This document shows positions 35,026 to 42,609 of a DNA stretch of 64,000 nt, piece by piece; positions within the stretch are counted from its first letter, which is position 1; every line of letters begins with the position of its first letter. The notes under the pieces were generated by a model that was not told the DNA's origin, did no database searches, and saw only the letters and a program-made list of their open reading frames with translations. The translations under genes were made by a program, and so were the position numbers. The stretch is from F23-D06 sp045132055 (GTDB lineage: Bacteria > Bacteroidota > Bacteroidia > Bacteroidales > WCHB1-69), in NCBI GenBank assembly GCA_045132055.1, contig JBGURP010000055.1, positions 1 through 64,000 on the forward strand. The letters are read 5' to 3'.

Positions 35026-36423
35026 TTATTTTCCGATAATCGCGGCCAATTCGTCCACGCCCTTCGGCAAATGCGGACCCAATACGCGATGGCCGGTTTC
35101 CGTAATCAACAGGTCGTCCTCAATGCGGATGCCGCCGAAATCGCGGTATTTCTCCACCACATCGTAATTGATGAAATCGGCGAACTTGTGCTCTTTCTTC
35201 CAAATGTCAATCAAATGCGGGATGAAATAGATACCCGGCTCGATGGAAACCACGAAGCCCGGTTTCAGTTCGCGGGCCATGCGTAAGGAGGCCCAACCGA
35301 AGATATTGCTCGGGCGCACCGTCTCGTCGTAACCCACGTGAATCTGGCCCAAGCCCTCCATATCATGCACATCCAAGCCAATTTGATGGCCCAAACCATG
35401 CACCATGAACAGGGCGTGTGCTCCTAATTCCACTGCTTCTTTCACATCACCCTTCATCAGGCCCAAGTCTTTGAGACCTTGTGCGATAACCTCGCAAGAG
35501 AGGCGGTGTAATTCTTTGTTGTACATGCCCGGATGCGCAGCATCGATGGCATCCATATTGGCTTTCAGCACAATCTCATAGATTTCCTGCTGCTTGGTGG
35601 TGAACTTGCCACCTACGGGCATAGTGCGCGTGTAGTCGGAACAGTAGTTCATCAGTCCTTCGGCACCAGCGTCCATCAAGAGCATGTTGCCCTCTTGGAG
35701 AATGCCATTGTGTAGATGGTTGTGCAATGTCTCGCCATGCTGTGACAAGATAACAGGAAATGAGATGCCATTGCCGTACGACAGGGCGATGCCTTCTGCC
35801 AAACCAGCCAGTTCGCGCTCCGACTCGCCTGCCACGCAGCGGCGCATCACAGCGGTGTGCATCTTCACACCGATTTCGCAAGCCTTGTCCATCTCGTCAA
35901 TTTCGCATTGCTCTTTAGCGGAACGCAGAGCCACAATACCTTTGATGAGCTCCAAGGAAGCCGCCTCGCGGATGTGGTTCACGTTGATGCCCGTGAGGTT
36001 GGAGAGCCAGATCTGGTTGTCGCCACGGTACATGGGCGTGAAATGTACCTTGCGGCCATCTTGTTGCGCCTTCTGGATGTAGTCTGCCAGCTTGGCCAAT
36101 GGCATGGTCTCTGTTACACCGACTTTCTCTGCCAAAGAGGCAATGGTAGGCTGGTCGCCCATCCAGATGATGTCGTCAATGGTGAAGTCGTTGCCAAAAA
36201 TGATGGATTTGTGCGCATCAAAGTCGATGACGGCAGCAATATCGGCGATGGAGAGGCCGAAGAAATAGAGGAAATCGCTGTCCTGACGGAAATTGTAGGT
36301 ATTGTCGGGATAGTTCATCGGGGCCTCGTGATTGCCGAGGAACACCGCGATGCCGCTGCCCACCGATTGGGTGAGTTTGTCGCGGCGGTTTTGATAAACG
36401 GATTTTTCAAATAGAGGGTTCAT
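35026..36423 (-). CDS. Aminopeptidase P family (Xaa-Pro) metallopeptidase
   Basis: The 465-residue M24B enzyme removes N-terminal residues preceding proline. It has an N-terminal creatinase-like domain (1 to about 180, with NFRQDSDFLYFFG) and the pita-bread catalytic domain. Metal ligands are visible in LLMDAGAEGLMNYCSDYTRTMPVGG (two Asp), HGLGHQIGLDVHD (His), GFVVSIEPGIYF (Glu) and GGIRIEDDLLIT (Glu). It is probably cytoplasmic, as no signal peptide is present. It fits with the secreted proteases as part of peptide catabolism. Confidence 0.94.
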   Translation of the reverse strand: MNPLFEKSVYQNRRDKLTQSVGSGIAVFLGNHEAPMNYPDNTYNFRQDSDFLYFFGLSIADIAAVIDFDAHKSIIFGNDFTIDDIIWMGDQPTIASLAEKVGVTETMPLAKLADYIQKAQQDGRKVHFTPMYRGDNQIWLSNLTGINVNHIREAASLELIKGIVALRSAKEQCEIDEMDKACEIGVKMHTAVMRRCVAGESERELAGLAEGIALSYGNGISFPVILSQHGETLHNHLHNGILQEGNMLLMDAGAEGLMNYCSDYTRTMPVGGKFTTKQQEIYEIVLKANMDAIDAAHPGMYNKELHRLSCEVIAQGLKDLGLMKGDVKEAVELGAHALFMVHGLGHQIGLDVHDMEGLGQIHVGYDETVRPSNIFGWASLRMARELKPGFVVSIEPGIYFIPHLIDIWKKEHKFADFINYDVVEKYRDFGGIRIEDDLLITETGHRVLGPHLPKGVDELAAIIGK

Positions 36424-36460
36424 TATTGTTGGGTTTTTAATTAAAATTTCGCGGTTTTGG

Positions 36461-36488
36461 GTATAGACGCACGGCCGTGCGTCTGTAC
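36461..36488. repeat. Family C palindrome
   Basis: Arms GTATAGACGCACGG and CCGTGCGTCTGTAC pair except for one G-T position. It lies between the aminopeptidase start and the endonuclease stop at 36492 and may terminate the endonuclease transcript poorly or not at all. Confidence 0.75.
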
Positions 36489-36491
36489 CAA

Positions 36492-37571
36492 TTATTGGAC
36501 AATTATTTTTTTATTCAAAATGAAATCGTGGCCCGTGACGCGCAACACGTACACGCCCGCGGTCAAATCGGGCAATTGCAGGGTATATTCGTTCTGAAAC
36601 ATCCCGGATTCGGACCACACCATTTGGCCGGTGAGGTTGTACACCTGGAACACTGCCTCTGTTTCCACCTCCACGGGGGCGGAAATGGTGATTTTGTCGG
36701 TGGCTGGGTTGGGGTAAACCAGCCATCTGGAAGGCATGGAAAGCTCTGCAATGCCATTGGGGTTGAAGGCGTTCACGGAGTCGGCGCCCCAGATTTTGCC
36801 CACCAATTCGGGAAAATCGATGAACGGGTTACGGTTGTTCTGGAGGGCATAGACAGCGTTGTTGCGGTCTATCTCTTTCTGGCTCACAGGGTCTTCGTTG
36901 TGCCAGCGGATGAACATGTTCAGCGCCCACGGTTTAAGCGAACCGCCGGAGAACATGGACTGCGCTTCCTGTCCTAAGTTCTTGTCCATATAGCAGACAG
37001 CCATGTAGAAATAGCTACGGGCCAGGTCGCCTTTGTAGGCATCATTGGGCTCAAACACCGTGCCTGAATAGCCAGAAACCACACACGTTCCCAACTTGGA
37101 ACCGTTGGTGCTCGTCCACGTGGCATTGTTTACCTCTCCCAAAGCCAAATTACCGCGCTTTCCGTTCACAAAACCATCGGTAGGATATACGTGGAAAAGA
37201 TCAGTTTTCATCGGGGTAGCTTCTCCAAACCAGCTTTGCGGCACGGAATGCTCTCGATTGTAGCAGTCACCTTCGGAATTGTAGCTGCCGCACTGGTCGG
37301 AGACAAAAGTAAAGAAATACGCTGTCGTGCCGTTGGGGTTGTCGGAATAGATGTCCCAAACCTTGCCGTTGTCGGTTCGCTTGTCGGTCGTTTTATAAGC
37401 ATCCCATAACGCACTGTAGGAGAGTGCCGTGTGATTCTTTATGATACCATACAAGGCCGTTCGCAAGGCTTGCCCTTTCTTCTGGTAGGCATTTTGGTAA
37501 TAATTGGCAGGGGGCTGGGCGCAAACCGCTGTTGCCAATACGCTCAACAATAATAGTATCCTGAACTTCAT
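36492..37571 (-). CDS. Secreted endonuclease I with T9SS sorting domain
   Basis: The 359-residue protein has a signal peptide (1 to about 18, ending VCAQ), an endonuclease I/NucM-type catalytic domain (about 25-270) with YNREHSVPQSWFG (catalytic His108 region) and DLFHVYPTDGFVNGKRGNLALGEV (metal-binding Asn/His), and a C-terminal T9SS type A sorting domain (WLVYPNPATDKITIS to NKKIIVQ). It should cut DNA outside the outer membrane, for nutrient release, escape from DNA traps or biofilm turnover. I chose ATG 37571 because the signal peptide starts there and a -7 box lies just upstream. Confidence 0.93.
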   Translation of the reverse strand: MKFRILLLLSVLATAVCAQPPANYYQNAYQKKGQALRTALYGIIKNHTALSYSALWDAYKTTDKRTDNGKVWDIYSDNPNGTTAYFFTFVSDQCGSYNSEGDCYNREHSVPQSWFGEATPMKTDLFHVYPTDGFVNGKRGNLALGEVNNATWTSTNGSKLGTCVVSGYSGTVFEPNDAYKGDLARSYFYMAVCYMDKNLGQEAQSMFSGGSLKPWALNMFIRWHNEDPVSQKEIDRNNAVYALQNNRNPFIDFPELVGKIWGADSVNAFNPNGIAELSMPSRWLVYPNPATDKITISAPVEVETEAVFQVYNLTGQMVWSESGMFQNEYTLQLPDLTAGVYVLRVTGHDFILNKKIIVQ

Positions 37572-37589
37572 ATAGAAATATTGAATGGG

Positions 37590-37597
37590 CAAAGATA
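37590..37597 (-). promoter_or_regulatory. -7 box TATCTTTG for the endonuclease
   Basis: The plus strand reads CAAAGATA, 19 bp upstream of the start, within the 68-bp gap after folP. Confidence 0.65.
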
Positions 37598-37639
37598 CTA
37601 AAAAAGAGGGAGTGAGAACTTTTTGTAAAGGGAAAAACA

Positions 37640-38479
37640 CTACTTGTTAGATTCTTTATAACACAAGAATATTTTCCGCGCTTCCACTGCTTCTTTCACA
37701 TCGTGCACGCGCAAGATATGAGCGCCTTTCATGAGCGCCAGCGTGTTCACCACGGTGGTGCCGTTCAGGGCATGGTCGGGTGTGGTGCCCAGCAACTTGT
37801 AAATCATGGATTTGCGGGAGATGCCGACCAGGATGGGCAAATCGAACACCTGAAATGCGTCCATGTTTTTCAAGACGAAGTAGTTCTGTTCCAGCGTTTT
37901 GCCGAAGCCAAAGCCCGGATCCAGGATGATGTCGTGCACATGCACTGCGTGCAGTTTTTCAATCTGCTGGCCGAAGAACTGGATCATTTCAGCCAAAATA
38001 TCCTCATAATCTGTGTGTTGTTGCATGGTATCCGGCTTCTCAGGCGTGTGCATTAGGATGTACGGGACCTGCAATTGTCCCATTGTCGGAATCATTTCCG
38101 GGTCAAACGTGCCGCCAGACACGTCGTTGATGATATCGGCACCGCATGGCACGGCGGCACGGGCTACCGATGCGCGCCACGTGTCCACGGAAACGACAGC
38201 GTCAGGGAGGGCGGCGCGCACCGCACTCACGGCTCGCTGGATGCGTGCGATTTCCTCTTGCTCGGGCAGGTCCTGCGCGCCGGGGCGCGTGGAGACCGCC
38301 CCGATGTCGATGATATCGCCACCCTCACGGATGATTTGCTCCGCGCGGGCCACAATCTTGGCCTCCTCTGTGTACTTCCCACCATCGAAGAAGGAGTCCT
38401 CCGTAACATTCAGAATGCCCATGATCAAAGGAGGGTCCAAGGGCATAAGCTTACCGCTGATATTCAGATGTTGTTGCAT
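37640..38479 (-). CDS. folP: Dihydropteroate synthase
   Basis: The 279-residue folate-pathway enzyme joins p-aminobenzoate to dihydropterin pyrophosphate and is the sulfonamide target. It has IMGILNVTEDSFFDGGKY (usually NVTPDSFSDGG; Glu and Phe replace Pro and Ser here), GGDIIDIGAVSTRPGA, DIINDVSGG, ILDPGFGFGKTLEQNY and VGISRKSMIYKLLG, ending in RVHDVKEAVEA. The N-terminal loop changes are common in Bacteroidota. It is followed by the endonuclease, which has its own promoter. Confidence 0.94.
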   Translation of the reverse strand: MQQHLNISGKLMPLDPPLIMGILNVTEDSFFDGGKYTEEAKIVARAEQIIREGGDIIDIGAVSTRPGAQDLPEQEEIARIQRAVSAVRAALPDAVVSVDTWRASVARAAVPCGADIINDVSGGTFDPEMIPTMGQLQVPYILMHTPEKPDTMQQHTDYEDILAEMIQFFGQQIEKLHAVHVHDIILDPGFGFGKTLEQNYFVLKNMDAFQVFDLPILVGISRKSMIYKLLGTTPDHALNGTTVVNTLALMKGAHILRVHDVKEAVEARKIFLCYKESNK

Positions 38480-38495
38480 AGTGTCAATTTTTTAT

Positions 38496-38525
38496 TACAA
38501 AGGGACGCTTGCGCGTCCCTTTGTA
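38496..38525. repeat. Family C-like palindrome
   Basis: Perfect 13-bp arms TACAAAGGGACGC and GCGTCCCTTTGTA enclose TTGC. It lies between folP and pruA and is placed to terminate pruA, whose stop is 20 bp away. Confidence 0.8.
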
Positions 38526-38545
38526 CAAATACTCGCTCCGGCGCA

Positions 38546-40174
38546 TTACTTCGCCAAGAAAGGATAACCATAGTCCGTGGCGGGCACGTAGGTTTCCTTG
38601 ATGCAACGGGAGCTGATCCAACGGACCAAGTTGAGCATACTGCCGGCCTTGTCATTGGTACCGGAAGCACGTGCGCCACCAAAGGGCTGACAACCCACCA
38701 CAGCGCCCGTCGGCTTGTCGTTGATGTAGAAGTTGCCGGCAGAATGACGGAGCATTCTCTCGGCTGTCTCGATAGCATAACGATCCTGGGCGAAAATGGA
38801 ACCGGTAAGAGCGTACGGAGAGGTTTCGTCGCAAACACGCAACATTTCCTCATACTTGTCATCCTCATACACGTAAACCGTGATGACCGGTCCGAAGATT
38901 TCCTCGCGAATGGACTCATAATCCGGCGTCTTAGCGACGATAATGGTCGGCTCCACGAAATAGCCCACCGACTTGTCGTAATGGCCGCCCAGCACGATTT
39001 CTGCGTCTTTTGACTCCTTGGCACGGTCGATGTAACCGGCGATGTTGTCGAAGGATTTCTCATCGATGACGGCGTTCACGAAGTTGGAGAAGTCGCGGAC
39101 ATCGCCCATCTTCACGGTGGTCATCATGTCCTTGACGTGGTTCAGCGTGGGCTCCCAGAGGGATTTGGGCACGTATGCGCGGGAAGCGGCGGAGCACTTC
39201 TGGCCCTGATACTCGAATGCGCCACGGAGGATGGCCACGGCCAACTCGCGGGCTGGGGCAGTCTTGTGTGCAAAGATGAAGTCCTTGCCACCGGTCTCAC
39301 CCACAATCTTCGGGTAGGTATTGTAAATGTCGATATTCTCACCAATCAGCTTCCAGAAGCTCTTGAACGTGGAGGTGCTGCCTGTGAAGTGAATACCGGC
39401 CAAGTGCGGAGACTTGAAGGCCACCTTGCTGATGACAGAGCCGCTGCCGGGCAGGAAGTTGATGACGCCATCGGGCAGACCAGCCTCTTGCAACAGTTTC
39501 ATCAGGTAGTAGTTGGACAAGATAGCAGTGGTAGAGGGTTTCCAGATGGTAACGTTACCCATCAATGCGGGAGCCACGTTCAGGTTCAGTGCAATAGAGG
39601 TGAAGTTGAACGGGGTGATGGCATACACAAAGCCTTCCATGCCACGATACTCGTTGCGGTTGAGCGTGGCGTGGTCGGAGATGGGCTGCTGACTGTACAG
39701 CTGGGAAGCAAAATAGGTATTGAAACGCAAAAAGTCGATAGCTTCGCACGGACAGTCGATTTCGGCCTGCATCGGGCTCTTGCCCTGACCCAGCATACAA
39801 GAAGCATTGAGGATGTATCTGTATTTGGTAGCCAGAAGCTCGCCAGCCTTCATCATGATGGAAGCTCTTTGAATCCAGGGCATCTCTTCCCAGTCTTTCT
39901 TGGCAGCCATGGCAGCATCGATTGCCATTTGAACCTCTTTCTCCCCTACCTTGTGGTAGTTGGCCAGCACATGTGCATGTTCTGTCGGCATCACCACCTT
40001 GCCCATGTCACCGGTTTTCACTTCTTTGCCACCGATAATCGGGCAAATTTCAATGACTTGATTATATTGTTTTTCAAGTTCCTCTTGCAATAATTTTCTT
40101 TCGGGGGTTCCCGGTGCATAAGAAAATACGGGTTCGTTTTGGGGTTCTCTGAATACGAAATTTGCGTTGTTCAT
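38546..40174 (-). CDS. pruA: L-glutamate gamma-semialdehyde dehydrogenase
   Basis: The 542-residue aldehyde dehydrogenase oxidises glutamate semialdehyde/pyrroline-5-carboxylate to glutamate in proline catabolism. It has ITPFNFTSIALNLNVAPALMGN, FTGSTSTFKSFWKLIGEN, the catalytic Glu in VGETGGKDFIF, the catalytic Cys in YQGQKCSAASRAYVP, and EIFGPVITVYVYEDD. The size fits the monofunctional PruA type without a proline dehydrogenase domain. With the peptidases and glutamine synthetase nearby it suggests amino-acid use. Confidence 0.95.
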   Translation of the reverse strand: MNNANFVFREPQNEPVFSYAPGTPERKLLQEELEKQYNQVIEICPIIGGKEVKTGDMGKVVMPTEHAHVLANYHKVGEKEVQMAIDAAMAAKKDWEEMPWIQRASIMMKAGELLATKYRYILNASCMLGQGKSPMQAEIDCPCEAIDFLRFNTYFASQLYSQQPISDHATLNRNEYRGMEGFVYAITPFNFTSIALNLNVAPALMGNVTIWKPSTTAILSNYYLMKLLQEAGLPDGVINFLPGSGSVISKVAFKSPHLAGIHFTGSTSTFKSFWKLIGENIDIYNTYPKIVGETGGKDFIFAHKTAPARELAVAILRGAFEYQGQKCSAASRAYVPKSLWEPTLNHVKDMMTTVKMGDVRDFSNFVNAVIDEKSFDNIAGYIDRAKESKDAEIVLGGHYDKSVGYFVEPTIIVAKTPDYESIREEIFGPVITVYVYEDDKYEEMLRVCDETSPYALTGSIFAQDRYAIETAERMLRHSAGNFYINDKPTGAVVGCQPFGGARASGTNDKAGSMLNLVRWISSRCIKETYVPATDYGYPFLAK

Positions 40175-40223
40175 AGAATTTTAAATTTGGGTTTATAATT
40201 TTTCTTTTGCTTAAAAAAGCAGG

Positions 40224-40231
40224 CAAATATA
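40224..40231 (-). promoter_or_regulatory. -7 box TATATTTG for pruA
   Basis: The plus strand reads CAAATATA, 50 bp upstream of the pruA start. Confidence 0.65.
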
Positions 40232-40243
40232 CAAAAAAGGTTG

Positions 40244-40744
40244 TTAGAATAATTTCTGCACGTCGGTTTTCAGAATCAGCAGAGCCTGATCCACCACCGG
40301 TTTTTGCGCCGCGGCAATCAACAATGCCTCCGCAAACTGCTGGCTATCGTTTCCCTCTTCCATCTGCTCTGCCACCGTGTTGATGATCTCGATAATGTCG
40401 TCCTTGGCGGCACATATCTGGGTCCACACAGGGTTGGAGATGTAGATTTGCTGCGACAGGTTATGCTCAAACTCCGAACGGATAGCCGTCAACAGGAGGT
40501 TTTGCTCCTGCGCCACCGAGAGGCCCGGGGCGTGGATGCGCATCACCAGCTGGGTGGGCTCAATGCGCTCCAGATACAACGCCATGCGCTCATACGCCTG
40601 CAGACGCAACGGCAACACAATGCCTTTCACAGCCTTGCCATTGTCCATCGCCTGCAATTTCAACGTGCGTTCGGTCAACATTTTGGCCAACAACACCACG
40701 GCCACCAGGGCTAGGCAGGCCACAATAATTATGGTGTAATTCAT
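40244..40744 (-). CDS. Membrane-anchored protein of unknown function, coupled to glnA
   Basis: The 166-residue protein has one N-terminal membrane helix (about 4-22, TIIIVACLALVAVVLLAK) and a soluble helical domain (LRLQAYERMALYLERIEP, SEFEHNLSQQIYISNPVW). This matches a conserved but uncharacterised Bacteroidota family that I recall only as a DUF. The start codon overlaps the glnA stop (TAATG), so the two are translationally coupled, a pairing worth noting for its function. I chose ATG 40744 rather than 40753 for that reason. Confidence 0.8.
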   Translation of the reverse strand: MNYTIIIVACLALVAVVLLAKMLTERTLKLQAMDNGKAVKGIVLPLRLQAYERMALYLERIEPTQLVMRIHAPGLSVAQEQNLLLTAIRSEFEHNLSQQIYISNPVWTQICAAKDDIIEIINTVAEQMEEGNDSQQFAEALLIAAAQKPVVDQALLILKTDVQKLF

Positions 40745-42252
40745 TATCCGCAATAAAAATATTCATTAACCATTTGGGTCATCAAATCCGGATTCTTTTC
40801 GATTTCCTTGCGGATTTTCTGGTCCTTGAACGATTTCAATTGTTTGACGATATCGTCAATCATTTCGGCATTGAAAACGCCGTGTCTTTGGAAAATGTCG
40901 CGGTGGCGGCTCAACTCTTCTGCAGACTCCCAGCAAGAGGTCGGCAGTTGTGCCAGACTCTCCACGAGAGCCTTGTTCTCCGGACGATGGATATCGACAT
41001 CCACGTAGGTCTTGTCGGCGAACTCCAGCGCGCCTTCCATCTCGAAGCCGTGGCGTGCGGCGCACACCAAACCGGCGAGCAAGAGGTAGATGTCAGCGGA
41101 ACCATCCGGACAGCGGAATTCTACCGTCTGTTTTTGCGTACGGTCTTTCTTCACGGCCTTCTCCAGCGGGTTCAGGTCGGCGAGAATGTCATTCTTGTAG
41201 TTCCAGCCCAGCGGCACGCGCACGAGCACGGAGCGGTTGCGGTCGCCCCAGCAAATGGATGTGGGCGCCTCCTGATGCGGCACCAAACGGAAGTAGGACG
41301 TCGGGTTGGTGTTACCAAAAGCGGTCAGGGAGCCTGCACAGGTCATGTAGCCTGCGATGGCAGTCTTGGCGATGGAATTGAGCTTGCCCTTGGTCACATA
41401 TTGGTTCTTGCCATTGGCATCCACAATGCGCGTGTGGATGTGCAGACCGCTACCGGCCTTGCCCGTCGTGATCTTCGGCGAGAAGGTGACATCCAAGCCA
41501 TATTCGTAGGCCAAGTTACGGATGATCCACTTGGCGATGATCAGCTGGTTGGCAGCTTCTTGCACGTCCGTGACGAGGAACTCGATTTCGTTCTGCTCAT
41601 AAATCTTGCCATCCAAAGTAAAGTTACCTACTTCGGAGTGACCGTATTTGATCATGCCGCCGGCCTTGGCGATATTGTACATGCACTCGGCACGGAAACG
41701 CTCAAACTTTGTAAATGGGGCCGACTCGTGATAGCCGCGCTGGTCTGGAATAGTGTACAGCTCCTCGGCATCGCCGATGACGTAGTACTCCAACTCGCCC
41801 ATGGCCTGGAAATACATGCCCGTCACATCGGTGAACGACTTGGCAGCCTTGCGCAAGATGAATTCCGGAGAATTCTCCAGCGGCTGGCCATCCTTGTTGT
41901 AATAGGAACAGAGGAACGACAGTGTAGGAAGGTCCGTGAAAGGGTTCATGAAAGCCGTGGCAAAGCGCGGAATGACGTACAAATCGGAAGAGCCGGCGTG
42001 GATGAAAGCCGGGAAGATGTTGGAACCATCCACACGCTCTCCGTTGGAGAGAATCTGCTCCAAATACTCGCGGCTGTGCAGCACAAAACCCAGCGTCTTC
42101 AGACGACCGTCGCCCGCCACATAGTGGAAATTGATCATCTTGATCTCATTCTCCTCCACGAACTTAATCATGTCGGCCTTAGTAAACTCCTTCGGGCTTT
42201 TTTTCAGAAAATTTACCAAAGGATTCATGCTCATTGTGATGTTTTCTTTCAT
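40744..42252 (-). CDS. glnA: Glutamine synthetase (type I-like)
   Basis: The 502-residue enzyme assimilates ammonia into glutamine. The N-terminal beta-grasp part has MINFHYVAGDGRLKTLGFV. The catalytic domain shows SGLHIHTRIVD, NPTSYFRLVPHQEAP, the ATP/metal-binding GDRNRSVLVRVP, and VEFRCPDGSADIYLLLAGLV. It is closer to GlnA type I than to the long GlnN type III. The start is uncertain: ATG 42252 gives MKENITMSMNPL, with alternatives at 42234 and 42228. Its own -7 box lies 44 bp upstream. Confidence 0.94.
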   Translation of the reverse strand: MKENITMSMNPLVNFLKKSPKEFTKADMIKFVEENEIKMINFHYVAGDGRLKTLGFVLHSREYLEQILSNGERVDGSNIFPAFIHAGSSDLYVIPRFATAFMNPFTDLPTLSFLCSYYNKDGQPLENSPEFILRKAAKSFTDVTGMYFQAMGELEYYVIGDAEELYTIPDQRGYHESAPFTKFERFRAECMYNIAKAGGMIKYGHSEVGNFTLDGKIYEQNEIEFLVTDVQEAANQLIIAKWIIRNLAYEYGLDVTFSPKITTGKAGSGLHIHTRIVDANGKNQYVTKGKLNSIAKTAIAGYMTCAGSLTAFGNTNPTSYFRLVPHQEAPTSICWGDRNRSVLVRVPLGWNYKNDILADLNPLEKAVKKDRTQKQTVEFRCPDGSADIYLLLAGLVCAARHGFEMEGALEFADKTYVDVDIHRPENKALVESLAQLPTSCWESAEELSRHRDIFQRHGVFNAEMIDDIVKQLKSFKDQKIRKEIEKNPDLMTQMVNEYFYCG

Positions 42253-42295
42253 ATCGTATGTGTTTTTTAATTTTTGAATCTGTGGGAAAGGGGTG

Positions 42296-42303
42296 CAAAT
42301 ATA
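42296..42303 (-). promoter_or_regulatory. -7 box TATATTTG for glnA
   Basis: The plus strand reads CAAATATA, 44 bp upstream of the chosen glnA start. Confidence 0.65.
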
Positions 42304-42317
42304 CAAAATAAAAAGAT

Positions 42318-42429
42318 ACATCTGCGTGTCGGAGACACGCCATTTCAATAACCCCGCACAAGCGCGTCAGCGTGTAGTGTGGGGTTGTCCGTGACCCCCG
42401 TAACATCTGCGTGTCGGAGACACGCCATT
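42318..42429. repeat. Family B repeat unit framed by a 27-bp direct repeat
   Basis: A hairpin GCGTGTcggagACACGC lies at each end inside identical 27-bp segments (42318-42344 and 42403-42429, starting ACATCTGCGTG). Between them are CAATAACCCCGCAC and the matching GTGTGGGG arm. Confidence 0.8.
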
Positions 42430-42430
42430 A

Positions 42431-42543
42431 AAATCCCCTTCTATTGTAGAAGGGGTGGCCGTAGGCCGGGGTAGTAATATGGAATTTCATTCTTTATACA
42501 ACTACCCTGCCCTTCGGGCACCCCTTCTTGAGAAGAAGGGGAA
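42431..42543. repeat. Full-length family A element (MITE-like, about 113 bp)
   Basis: AAATCCCCTTCTATTGTAGA begins the left hairpin, followed by GGCCGTAGGCC and GGGGTAGTAATAT. After a short AT-rich centre comes the inverted half, ACTACCCTGCCCTTCGGGCA then CCCCTTCTTGAGAAGAAGGG. Confidence 0.85.
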
Positions 42544-42550
42544 CAATGAC

Positions 42551-42588
42551 GAGCAAAAAAAGAGACGCGGAAATTCCGCGTCTCTTTT
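42551..42588 (-). terminator. Rho-independent terminator of the giant adhesin gene
   Basis: On the minus strand arms AAAAGAGACGCGGAA and TTCCGCGTCTCTTTT are followed by further T residues (seven in all). The stem core GAGACGCGG/CCGCGTCTC is that of the family C palindromes. It lies 21 bp beyond the stop codon. Confidence 0.88.
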
Positions 42589-42609
42589 GAAGTTTGGCTT
42601 AACTACCGA

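Larger units (their letters stand above)
42253..42609. other. Intergenic region filled by repeats, no gene
   Basis: It holds the glnA leader and promoter, a family B unit (42318-42429), a full family A element (42431-42543) placed immediately after it, and the terminator of the giant gene (42551-42588). I see no coding frame. Confidence 0.85.

Noticed and set aside
38075..40093. Long plus-strand frames over folP and pruA
   Set aside because: Both minus-strand genes are complete with conserved catalytic motifs; the plus frames are shadows.
8366..42588. Recurring palindromes considered as a CRISPR array
   Set aside because: Copies are thousands of bases apart, lack regular spacers and no cas gene is present.
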